49,975 bases of DNA. Source: an uncultured Oscillospiraceae bacterium (lineage in GTDB: Bacteria > Bacillota > Clostridia > Oscillospirales > Acutalibacteraceae). The position numbers were made by a program, and so were the translations under genes. The DNA lies in contig UQUZ01000015.1 of assembly GCA_900544375.1 (NCBI GenBank), forward strand, positions 1 through 49,975, read 5' to 3'. Under the pieces are notes generated by a model. That model made no database searches, had not been told where the DNA came from, and worked only from the letters and a program-made list of their open reading frames with translations. Shown in pieces: positions 9,123 to 16,384 of this stretch; positions within the stretch are counted from its first letter, which is position 1, and each line of letters opens with the position of its first letter.

Positions 9123-9674
9123 ATGGTGAAAAAGGAAAAAAAGCAAGTCTACCTGCGATGGGGAATTCTCGCTGTAATCATCCTGCTCGTATCCCTGCTG
9201 CAAAACACGGGCGGTCTGTTGCCTAGAATATATAGCGTCAGCGCGATGCCTTTAATTCCGCTTGTGGTTTGTATTGCCATGTTGGAGCGTGAAATGGCAG
9301 GCGCATGCTTTGGCATGTTTGCCGGTATGCTTTGGGATGCCGTGGGCACGCGTGGAGATGGATTCCACGCCGTTGTTCTGCTCATCATCGGCTGCATCTG
9401 CGGGTTGTTGCTGCACTACCTGATGCGGGTCAATTTTGTCACGGCACTGCTCCTGTCCACATGCGCGGCGTTGGTGCACAACCTGCTTTATTGGCTGGTT
9501 TTTCTGGTGATTCCGGGTTATGATGGCGCTGTGAGCGCCCTTGTGCGCTTTTACCTGCCCGCAAGCCTGTATGCGGTGCTGTTCCTGCCCCTTTTTTTCT
9601 TCCCCCTACGTGCGCTCGGCAGGAAGCTGAAAAACCCGCTTTCTACAAATGAAGAGCCGTCCGTAATCCTCTAG
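9123..9674 (+). CDS. mreD: Rod shape-determining protein MreD
   Basis: A 183-residue very hydrophobic protein with about five membrane segments, in the position and size of MreD, the integral membrane partner of MreC. Sequence conservation of MreD is low, so the call rests mainly on position between mreC and the class B PBP plus hydrophobic pattern; the FAGMLWDAVGTRGDGFHA segment and the YWLVFLVIPGY segment are of the family type. I start at ATG 9123 (MVKKEKKQVYLRWG), which gives the usual short charged N terminus; the open frame upstream from 8997 overlaps the mreC end and looks like non-coding read-through. Confidence 0.88.
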   Translation: MVKKEKKQVYLRWGILAVIILLVSLLQNTGGLLPRIYSVSAMPLIPLVVCIAMLEREMAGACFGMFAGMLWDAVGTRGDGFHAVVLLIIGCICGLLLHYLMRVNFVTALLLSTCAALVHNLLYWLVFLVIPGYDGAVSALVRFYLPASLYAVLFLPLFFFPLRALGRKLKNPLSTNEEPSVIL

Positions 9675-9770
9675 ATGGCATGATTTCCATCCGACGCGCT
9701 GCATGAGCGCCAACCAGATGGTTGACTCAATCGCCACCAAAACGGCGGTTTCCATGAACAGAGCATTTTT

Positions 9771-9797
9771 GACACAGCAGTTTCTAACCGCTGTGTC
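9771..9797 (+). terminator. Hairpin with T-run between mreD and the penicillin-binding protein gene
   Basis: GACACAGC (9771-9778) pairs with GCTGTGTC (9790-9797), an 8-bp stem with an 11-nt loop, followed by TTTTACGATTTTTTACG. It has the form of an intrinsic terminator or attenuator inside the mre operon, 54 nt before the PBP start. Confidence 0.5.
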
Positions 9798-9850
9798 TTT
9801 TACGATTTTTTACGAAAACATTTTTGAGCATGAAAGGATGGGCCGAACCG

Positions 9851-11923
9851 ATGAATCAGGACAAACGTACCTCCCGCGTTATCATCTCTGTCTGTCTGCT
9901 GGGCGTATTCCTGCTTCTATTTGCAGGCCGCCTTGTTCAGCTGCAACTTGTCCACGGCGCCGAATATGCCGAACAAGGTAAGTCCATCAGCTCCGCCAGC
10001 ACGCGGGTGGAGGCGGCACGCGGCGAAATTTTGGATCGCAACGGCAATCCGCTTGTGACCAACCGGCAGGGCAACTCGATCACATTCACAGCAGAAAAAT
10101 TCCCTGCTGATAATAAAGATGAGATTGCGCAGCGTAATCAGCTCGTCAACAGCCTCATTGAGCTGCTGGAATCCAAAGGGGAAAAATGGATTGACAACCT
10201 TCCGCTGATTTATAATGAAAGCGGCAAAATTGCCTTCCCGGAGAATCGGGAGAGTGATGTGGCCTACCTAAAATCAGATGAAATCCTGCATGTTAACAGT
10301 TATGCAACCGCGCAGAATTGTTTGGATGCGCTCATTGAAAAATACAGCCTCCAGGAATATACGCCGGAACAGGCGCGCAAAATTGCTTCCGTATACTATG
10401 AGATGCACCGCCTGATGTTCAGTAAGCGCACGCCATACACCTTCGCGGAAGATGTTTCCACCCAAACGGTAGCGGAAATCAAAGAAAAAAGCGATTTTTA
10501 TCAGGGCGTTGAGATTGAGGTCGTACCATACCGCGAATATGTGGATGGCGCGCTTGCTCCCCATATCCTCGGCATGGTCGGCGCAATCAGTGAAAATGAA
10601 TATGAAAAATATAAAGAGAAAGGCTATCTCCAAACCGATTCCATCGGCAAAAACGGCATCGAAAAGGCAATGGAAGAATACCTGCGCGGCACAGACGGCG
10701 TGAAACGCACTACAAAGGACGACGACGGCAATATCACAACAGAATACGTCAAGGAGCCGGAGCAGGGACACACGATCATTCTCACCATTGATAAAAACCT
10801 CCAAAAAGTTGCGAACGAAGCCCTTGCAAAGCGGATTGCAGAGCTCAAAGCCGAGCAGCCTGATCACCCCTTCTGCGGAGCCGCCGTGGTAATCGACGTT
10901 CACACCGGCGAGGTACTTGCCGCCGTATCAAACCCTACCTATGATATCTCTACCTACAGTAAAAATTATGACGAGCTCTCTAAGGCGGAAAATGCACCTC
11001 TGTGGAACCGTGCAATGATGAGCGCTTATGAGCCCGGCTCTACCATGAAGCCTGGCATCGCCATCACCGGCCTGGAAGAAGGTGTTTTTAATGCAAACAC
11101 TACCTATTATTGCGGCGGCCGGGGGGGGTACCAAAGATACCGCGAGCTAAAGCTCGGATGCAGCACAGGCACGCATCGCAATATCAGCGTTGTGCATGCC
11201 ATCGAGATTTCTTGCAACAACTTCTTCTTTGAGGCCGGATATCAGATCGGCATTGAAAAAATGAATGAGTATTCCCGAAAATTTGGCCTGGGCCAGCCGA
11301 CAGGCATTGAGATCGCGGAAGAAACCGGCACGCTTGCCACGCCGGAATATGCCGAATCGATTGGCACTCCATGGCGCCCCGGCGATACGGTGCAGTATGC
11401 GATCGGCCAATCCTACAACTTGTTTACTCCGCTCCAAATTGCAAACTATGCTGCCACTATTGCAAATGGCGGCACGCGCTATGAAACACATTTGGTCAAA
11501 TCCATTAAATCCTATGATTACAGCAAAACGGTGTTGGAGAAGGAACCAGTCGTCTCCGCCAATCTGAATATCAGCAAATCCACGATTGATCTGGTGCATG
11601 AAGGGATGCGGCGCGTGGGCGACGGAACCGGCTTCTGCGCGCGCTCCTTCTCCAAAATTAAAAATGGCGTCAAGGCCGCCGCTAAAACCGGCACGTCCCA
11701 GGTGAAGCGCAAAATCAACGGCCAATGGCAGAATGATTATAACGCTGTCCTAATTACTTACGCTCCTGTAAACGACCCTGAAATTGCCATAGGGATTGTC
11801 ATTGAAAGCGGGGACACTGGCGTTGACTGCGCGCCGGTCGCAGCAGAAATCTACAACCAATATTTCTCCGGCAGCGAAAGCGCAATGGACCTTCCGCAGG
11901 AAGGCAATACCCTTCTGCAATAA
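9851..11923 (+). CDS. mrdA: Penicillin-binding protein 2 (class B transpeptidase, elongasome type)
   Basis: A 690-residue monofunctional PBP with one N-terminal membrane helix (about residues 12-30), a PBP dimerisation/pedestal region and a C-terminal transpeptidase domain. Catalytic motifs are complete: STMK (Ser397-Lys400), SCN (454-456) and KTG (612-614). The start of the extracellular part, ARGEILDRNGNPL, is the usual class B motif. By position after mreBCD it should be the elongation PBP2/MrdA that crosslinks lateral wall peptidoglycan together with RodA. I choose ATG 9851 (MNQDKRTSR), with AAAGGATGG about 11 nt upstream; ATG 9830 would be closer to no good site. Compared with Gram-negative PBP2 it has an inserted acidic region around residues 80-180, common in Clostridia. 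SpoVD/FtsI-like function is less likely given the neighbours. Confidence 0.9.
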   Translation: MNQDKRTSRVIISVCLLGVFLLLFAGRLVQLQLVHGAEYAEQGKSISSASTRVEAARGEILDRNGNPLVTNRQGNSITFTAEKFPADNKDEIAQRNQLVNSLIELLESKGEKWIDNLPLIYNESGKIAFPENRESDVAYLKSDEILHVNSYATAQNCLDALIEKYSLQEYTPEQARKIASVYYEMHRLMFSKRTPYTFAEDVSTQTVAEIKEKSDFYQGVEIEVVPYREYVDGALAPHILGMVGAISENEYEKYKEKGYLQTDSIGKNGIEKAMEEYLRGTDGVKRTTKDDDGNITTEYVKEPEQGHTIILTIDKNLQKVANEALAKRIAELKAEQPDHPFCGAAVVIDVHTGEVLAAVSNPTYDISTYSKNYDELSKAENAPLWNRAMMSAYEPGSTMKPGIAITGLEEGVFNANTTYYCGGRGGYQRYRELKLGCSTGTHRNISVVHAIEISCNNFFFEAGYQIGIEKMNEYSRKFGLGQPTGIEIAEETGTLATPEYAESIGTPWRPGDTVQYAIGQSYNLFTPLQIANYAATIANGGTRYETHLVKSIKSYDYSKTVLEKEPVVSANLNISKSTIDLVHEGMRRVGDGTGFCARSFSKIKNGVKAAAKTGTSQVKRKINGQWQNDYNAVLITYAPVNDPEIAIGIVIESGDTGVDCAPVAAEIYNQYFSGSESAMDLPQEGNTLLQ

Positions 11924-11948
11924 CGCTTGAAAGGAGAAGTGGAACACC

Positions 11949-12683
11949 ATGGCTAGAAAAATTGTGATCGCCTCCGGCAAGGGCGGCGCGGGGAAATCCT
12001 CTTTGGCTGCCGGGCTCGGCGGAGCGCTTGCAGGCATGGGCAAACACATCCTCCTAATCGATTGCGATATCGGCCTGCGCAGCTTGGATTTGATCCTAGG
12101 ATGCGCGGAAAACACAGTTTACGACTGGGCGGATGTCCTGTTGGGCCGTTGCGCGCCTGAAAAAGCGCCCTTATCGGTGGGCGGCCTTCATCTTCTCGCC
12201 GCGCCTTTGCGCGACACTCCCGCCTTTACCCCGGGTGCCATGCACTCCCTTACCGCACAGTACGATGCCTTTTTTGATGATATCCTTATTGACGCGCCGG
12301 CAGGGATCGAGCGGGGGTTTCGCTTGGCTGCCAGTGCGGCGCAGGAAGCGGTGGTCGTTTCCACGCCGGATGCGGTCTGCGTTCGTAGCGCCGCCGCGGC
12401 TGTAGACGCGCTGTATGCGATGGACATCGCGCCGATTCACCTCATTATCAACCGCTTTAAGGCTCAGCCCGTTTCAAAACGCCAGCTGCTCAATATCGAC
12501 CAGGTGATCGACAGCGCGGGTGCCCGTCTGCTCGGCATTGTGCCGGATGATCCGAATGTTACGTACCGTGCGGCGATGGGCAAACCAGTGCCCTTTGATT
12601 GCCCGGCGGGCAGCGCGTATCTTCGAATCGCAAAAAGGATCGAAGGAGAGAAAATCCCGTTAAAACATCTTGATAAAATGTAA
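11949..12683 (+). CDS. minD: MinD-like P-loop ATPase, without an obvious membrane-targeting tail
   Basis: A 244-residue deviant-Walker ATPase. KGGAGKSS (residues 11-18) is the Walker A with its signature lysine, and DCDIGLRSLDLILG near residue 38 is the MinD form of the switch region (MinD: D.D.GLRNLD). DDILIDAPAGIE is Walker B. MinD normally binds the membrane through a C-terminal amphipathic helix after the sequence GE.VPL..L; here the protein stops at GEKIPLKHLDKM, so this helix is missing or reduced. minC and minE are not adjacent, although minC-minD usually follows mreBCD-mrdA in Clostridia. It lies 25 nt after the PBP gene with a good AAAGGAG. It could be a MinD working with distant minC, or a related positioning ATPase. 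Confidence 0.78.
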   Translation: MARKIVIASGKGGAGKSSLAAGLGGALAGMGKHILLIDCDIGLRSLDLILGCAENTVYDWADVLLGRCAPEKAPLSVGGLHLLAAPLRDTPAFTPGAMHSLTAQYDAFFDDILIDAPAGIERGFRLAASAAQEAVVVSTPDAVCVRSAAAAVDALYAMDIAPIHLIINRFKAQPVSKRQLLNIDQVIDSAGARLLGIVPDDPNVTYRAAMGKPVPFDCPAGSAYLRIAKRIEGEKIPLKHLDKM

Positions 12684-12698
12684 TTTATCTGTTATGAT
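12670..12698 (+). promoter_or_regulatory. Promoter for mgsA
   Basis: TTGATA (12670-12675) and TATGAT (12693-12698) with a 17-bp spacer; the -35 lies inside the end of the minD-like gene. The mgsA start is 57 nt downstream. Confidence 0.5.
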
Positions 12699-12754
12699 AG
12701 GAATAAGAATTGTTATTTTTGAATCAACACTCTCATAAAAAAGGAGCTGCATAT

Positions 12755-13159
12755 ATGAATATCGCACTAATTGCCCATGACGCGAAAAAGGAGCTTATGA
12801 CGCAATTCTGTATCGCTTACTGCGGCGTACTCAGCCGCCACACACTGTGCGCCACTGGCACGACGGGCAAAATTGTCTCTGAGGCAACTGGGCTTTCCAT
12901 CCAGCGGTTTCTAAGCGGTTCACAGGGCGGCGATCAACAGATTGCTGCAAGGATCGCGTGCAATGAAATCGATTTACTCCTGTTTTTCCGCGATCCCCTT
13001 AGCCCGAAGCCACATGAGCCCAACGAAGCCAATCTGCTTCGCTTGTGCGATGTGCATAATATTCCGGTTGCAACCAATATTGCAACTGCGGAGGCATTGA
13101 TTCACAGCCTCGACCGTGGAGACCTTGATTGGCGCGATATTGTTAATCCAAAGGCTTGA
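12755..13159 (+). CDS. mgsA: Methylglyoxal synthase
   Basis: A 134-residue enzyme that converts dihydroxyacetone phosphate to methylglyoxal and phosphate, a phosphate-releasing bypass of lower glycolysis. The family motifs are all visible: IALIAHDAKK at the start, the phosphate-binding TGTTGK, SGSQGGDQQIAA, and DPLSPKPHEPN with the catalytic aspartate region. The ATG at 12755 follows AAGGAG by about 9 nt; the upstream extension from 12710 has no support. mgsA at the end of the mre-min block is a common Clostridia order. A strong terminator follows. Confidence 0.95.
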   Translation: MNIALIAHDAKKELMTQFCIAYCGVLSRHTLCATGTTGKIVSEATGLSIQRFLSGSQGGDQQIAARIACNEIDLLLFFRDPLSPKPHEPNEANLLRLCDVHNIPVATNIATAEALIHSLDRGDLDWRDIVNPKA

Positions 13160-13216
13160 TTTTATGCGGCTGGTCCTCCCAATTCCTCTATTAAGCTGAG
13201 CAACAGAATCTGATAA

Positions 13217-13250
13217 AAAGGCGTCCTGTCTGAATAGACAGGACGCCTTT
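13217..13250 (+). terminator. Intrinsic terminator after mgsA, probably bidirectional
   Basis: A 14-bp perfect stem (13217-13230 with 13237-13250) and 6-nt loop TGAATA, flanked by CTTTG on one side and an A-run (a T-run on the minus strand) on the other. It separates mgsA from the convergent DUF4015-type gene that ends at 13262. Confidence 0.85.
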
Positions 13251-13261
13251 CTTTGATTTCC

Positions 13262-14536
13262 TTATTGAACCGCAGTATAGCTACCGCCCTCATTGTATAG
13301 AATATAGCTTTCAATCCCTGCCGCTTTCAGGGCTGCCACCTGCTCGCTCACATCAGAGCTCGCATTCAAAAGGGGCATCAGGGTGGCATTTCCCGCCGCG
13401 GCTTTCAGCTGCTTCCCAGCGGCCGCAAGGAAAACGGACGGATCTTTTGCGGGCGAGAATGATTCTCCGCCGATTGTAATGCTTCCTTTGAGCCCAGACA
13501 GGCGCAAATCCGGCGCATAAACATCGGCGCCGCTTCCAAACAGACTGCCATGATACTGGCTTTCTCCACCGCCGAGGGCCCCTTCCCCTGATTGCATCAA
13601 AATCACATTTTTACTGCCAGCCGCCTGCTTTGCACTGGCAACAAAATTCTTTAAAACATCATTTCGGGATACGCCGCTTTCGCTCTCTCCTATATAATAG
13701 GTCTTATTCAGCGCATATCCGCTGGGGAACTGCACGCTATCGAGCAGGATGCTGTCAATTTCCATGGCTGTCAGCTCACCGATCAAACCGGTCAGATAGC
13801 TCTGCACTGTTTCCGAATAGGGGTTTGCCCATGGTTTGCCGCCTTTATCCGCGCTGTTGTCCAGCCAGAGCGTGCCGGGCCGCTGGTAGCATACCGCGCT
13901 ACCCTCCCCCAACCTTCTGGCGGCCAACGGGTCACGGAAGCACTGCACCCGCGCAATCACAGACAAGCCATTGTCATGAATCTTTTGAATCGCTTGTGCA
14001 AAATTCGAATAAGCCCCCTCTGCGGCGCCCGTTACCTTCACCTGCTCCAATGCGGAGGGAAAAAGCAACGTGCCGTCAGTATCCTTTGCGTCAATCATTA
14101 CAGCGGATGCACCGCTCTGCTTTGCAACAGCAAGGAAGCTATCTAGGGCAGATGCATTGCGAAGCGTCCTCTCCGGCAGCCAGAGCGCCGCAATTGCTTT
14201 TTGCTGCTGCGCTACAGGCCCCTCTGACTGCGGCTCCTGCGGCGCATCCGATCCTTGCCCGCCACTGCCTGTTTCCACCTGAGGCGGCTTGGTAACAGCG
14301 GGCTTATTGGATAAATTCAAAGCAAAATCTGTAATAAAAAAGGCAAGCACCATTACTGCGGCAAAGCCCAACACCATTAGCGCGATCTTAGCAATTCTTT
14401 TGCCGCGCTCTGAGCGGCTGGCACTTTTGCGGAAGCGGCCTTTGCGCCCCCCTTCCGGAAAATCTTTCCGAAAGCCGTAGTAGCTGGAGCGCTGCCCGGA
14501 GCCGTAGTCTTTTTTTACTTTATATTTTTTTCCCAT
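13262..14536 (-). CDS. Membrane-anchored DUF4015-type putative glycoside hydrolase-like protein
   Basis: A 424-residue protein with a very basic cytoplasmic N terminus (about 60 residues rich in K, R, G, S), one membrane helix (about 62-82, LMVLGFAAVMVLAFFITDFA), a low-complexity linker rich in P, Q, E and G, then a TIM-barrel-like extracytoplasmic domain. That domain resembles the DUF4015 'putative glycosyl hydrolase' family: VMIDAKDTDGTLLFPS, LSVIARVQCFRDPLAA, WANPYSETVQSY and the SILLDSVQFPSG strand correspond to its conserved ...IDVKDDDG, ARI..F.DP, NPY and FDY.RFPS motifs. The usual acidic/tyrosine residues of the last motif are changed (LLDSVQFPS), so catalysis is uncertain. Start ATG 14536 has AAAGGATGG upstream. 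It follows rnfA by 73 nt and may be in the same operon. Confidence 0.7.
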   Translation of the reverse strand: MGKKYKVKKDYGSGQRSSYYGFRKDFPEGGRKGRFRKSASRSERGKRIAKIALMVLGFAAVMVLAFFITDFALNLSNKPAVTKPPQVETGSGGQGSDAPQEPQSEGPVAQQQKAIAALWLPERTLRNASALDSFLAVAKQSGASAVMIDAKDTDGTLLFPSALEQVKVTGAAEGAYSNFAQAIQKIHDNGLSVIARVQCFRDPLAARRLGEGSAVCYQRPGTLWLDNSADKGGKPWANPYSETVQSYLTGLIGELTAMEIDSILLDSVQFPSGYALNKTYYIGESESGVSRNDVLKNFVASAKQAAGSKNVILMQSGEGALGGGESQYHGSLFGSGADVYAPDLRLSGLKGSITIGGESFSPAKDPSVFLAAAGKQLKAAAGNATLMPLLNASSDVSEQVAALKAAGIESYILYNEGGSYTAVQ

Positions 14537-14609
14537 ACAACAGCCATCCTTTCGTGGAATTCGCACCCTTCATTGGTAAAAACAGAGCGCTTCAGGCACC
14601 GTCCTGCAA

Positions 14610-15203
14610 TTATATAAACAGGGATCTGCCGGAAAAACCAGTGAACGCAAGCGCCAGCAAAGAAACATAAATAAAAAGCGCCGGCGTTCCTTGAAAGGCC
14701 TTTGGGATCTTATCGTTACGATCCAGCACGTGAATCCCCGCATGGATCAGAAACACGGCCAGAGCGAAGGCCGCGCCTGCCCCAAGGCCCGCGCCAAGAG
14801 ATTCGCCCACCGTATAAGCGGCACTGCGGTTGATCACAGGGATCGCAAGCACTAGCGTATTGAATGCCGCCATGCCGATCTTCCGAAGGATGCTGTCGCT
14901 TGCATGCAACGCATAACGAAACACCAGCACTACGATCACATACAATACAAACAGCACAATCATATATATGAGCAGCCGTACAAGCGTATGCGCAAGGCTC
15001 ACCTGTGGCAGCAGCTCTAATGCGCGGCAGATAATCGAGGTTGCAGCGGAAAACACGGTGATAAACAAGGCAAACGATAGCACATAACGCGGCTTGGAAG
15101 AGATTCTGACCGCCTCGCTTGCGCCGAATCCGCCTGTAAACACCAGATTTTGCAACAGTAGGGCATAGAGCGCCGTTACCAAAAGCGTGACAAATCCGTT
15201 CAT
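14610..15203 (-). CDS. rnfA: RnfA-like membrane protein lacking the [2Fe-2S] cysteines
   Basis: A 197-residue integral membrane protein with about six helices. Homology to RnfA/RsxA/NqrE is clearest at the C terminus (AFQGTPALFIYVSLLALAF, then TGFSG) and around VLYVIVVLVFRYAL. In canonical RnfA the cysteines in the GLCPF and TTNCAVLG motifs bind an intramembrane [2Fe-2S] cluster shared with RnfE. Aligning by eye (from memory of E. coli RsxA), the first is replaced within TGGFGAS and the second within FNTLVLAIPVIN, so both ligands are lost. Its only cysteine I see is in SIICRALE, elsewhere. It is the last of three overlapping genes (start overlaps rnfE by 4 nt). Name follows homology, not function. 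Confidence 0.82.
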   Translation of the reverse strand: MNGFVTLLVTALYALLLQNLVFTGGFGASEAVRISSKPRYVLSFALFITVFSAATSIICRALELLPQVSLAHTLVRLLIYMIVLFVLYVIVVLVFRYALHASDSILRKIGMAAFNTLVLAIPVINRSAAYTVGESLGAGLGAGAAFALAVFLIHAGIHVLDRNDKIPKAFQGTPALFIYVSLLALAFTGFSGRSLFI

Positions 15204-16384
15204 GGCTGCTCCCCTTTCTCTTTTGCATCCTGGACATTATCCGCCCGCAGTTTACTCTCCTGCTCTGCACGCCGCCGGTTCAGCGCTGCTAATACGTCCG
15301 CAAAGCTTTCCATTTCCTCATCCTGCCTCGGCTTGCGTGCCGAATCAGGCTGTGCGTCAGAGGCTGCCGGCTTGTGCGCAGGGCGTTTCTGCGCGGACAA
15401 GGGCGCTTCTTTTTTAACTTTCTCTACTTTCAACGCTTTCTCCACGGAGCTACTCCTCTTCGTGGGCGGATGCTTTGAGGCCGGCTCTTGTGTAGGCGGC
15501 ACGTCGCCCGGCTTTTGATGCTCCAATTTCGCGGGCCTGCTTTTCTTCACCGGCTTTTTGGGCTTCTTTTCATGCGGCAGTGGAACGGATTTCTTCTTAG
15601 CCAAAGCATCTGTTTCATGCTTTGGCCATTGCTCCGGCTTTTTCTTTGACTTTGGTGCGGATTCTTCCTGCACAGCGCTTCGTTTCCGGTGGAACAGGCG
15701 CGCCAGCGGCTCAATCACGGATACATCCTCATCATCCACATGGGCAACCGGAGTTGCCAATTCCTCTTCTCCAGAATGGCGCAGATGATAAATCCACTTT
15801 ACGGCGGCAGCCATAAAGCCCAGCAGCAAAAAACCTCCAAAGGGCATCAATAGGCCCGTAATCTTCGGTAGAGTTGGAAAAGAACGCCCTAAAATAGAGC
15901 CGCTTCCCAACAACTCGCGGACAAATCCGAGCAGCAGCAACACAATCGCATAGCCCAGGGAGGCGCCCAGCGCATCCATCATGCTTACACGAAGAGGCTG
16001 ATGCACAGCGCAGGTTTCGCAGCGGAACACAATCATCGCATTGACCGCAAGCAGTGGCAGATAGCCGCTCAGCGTGCCCAGAAAATCCGGGAAAAAGCGC
16101 TCGCACGCAAACAGTCCGCCCGCGAGTAGGCCGAAGCTGAGCAAGGCGTATATTCCGATACGCAGCCAAAAGGGCAGCCTCTTTAATACGAGAGCCGTCA
16201 AGAGCTCCATGATCATCAGCAGGACGGCTGATACCACTGCTACGATTGCAGCCGCCTTCAGCGTGGTGGCAAGCATAATCGCTGGAAACAGGCCCAGGCA
16301 CAGCATTAAAACCGGATTGCCCCGCAGAATGCCACGTCGAAAGGCCTCTTTGGCCGAAAGAACCTGCATCTCCTGCTCACGCAT
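15200..16384 (-). CDS. rnfE: RnfE-like membrane protein with a long charged C-terminal tail
   Basis: A 394-residue protein; canonical RnfE/NqrD is about 200-235. Residues about 15-205 are an RnfE membrane domain: ILRGNPVLMLCLGLFP, PLLAVNAMIVF, and GFVRELLGSGSILG match the family in order. The cluster cysteines of GLCP and TNC are replaced by Phe (LGLFP) and Ala (VNAM); there are other cysteines nearby, one four residues before the first position and a CETC pair just after the second. From about residue 205 on there is a 190-residue K-, P-, E- and S-rich cytoplasmic tail (for example KKKSVPLPHEKKPKKPVKKS), ending in a short helix-like segment (FADVLAALNRRRAEQE). It overlaps rnfD by 8 nt and rnfA by 4 nt. 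Confidence 0.84.
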   Translation of the reverse strand: MREQEMQVLSAKEAFRRGILRGNPVLMLCLGLFPAIMLATTLKAAAIVAVVSAVLLMIMELLTALVLKRLPFWLRIGIYALLSFGLLAGGLFACERFFPDFLGTLSGYLPLLAVNAMIVFRCETCAVHQPLRVSMMDALGASLGYAIVLLLLGFVRELLGSGSILGRSFPTLPKITGLLMPFGGFLLLGFMAAAVKWIYHLRHSGEEELATPVAHVDDEDVSVIEPLARLFHRKRSAVQEESAPKSKKKPEQWPKHETDALAKKKSVPLPHEKKPKKPVKKSRPAKLEHQKPGDVPPTQEPASKHPPTKRSSSVEKALKVEKVKKEAPLSAQKRPAHKPAASDAQPDSARKPRQDEEMESFADVLAALNRRRAEQESKLRADNVQDAKEKGEQP

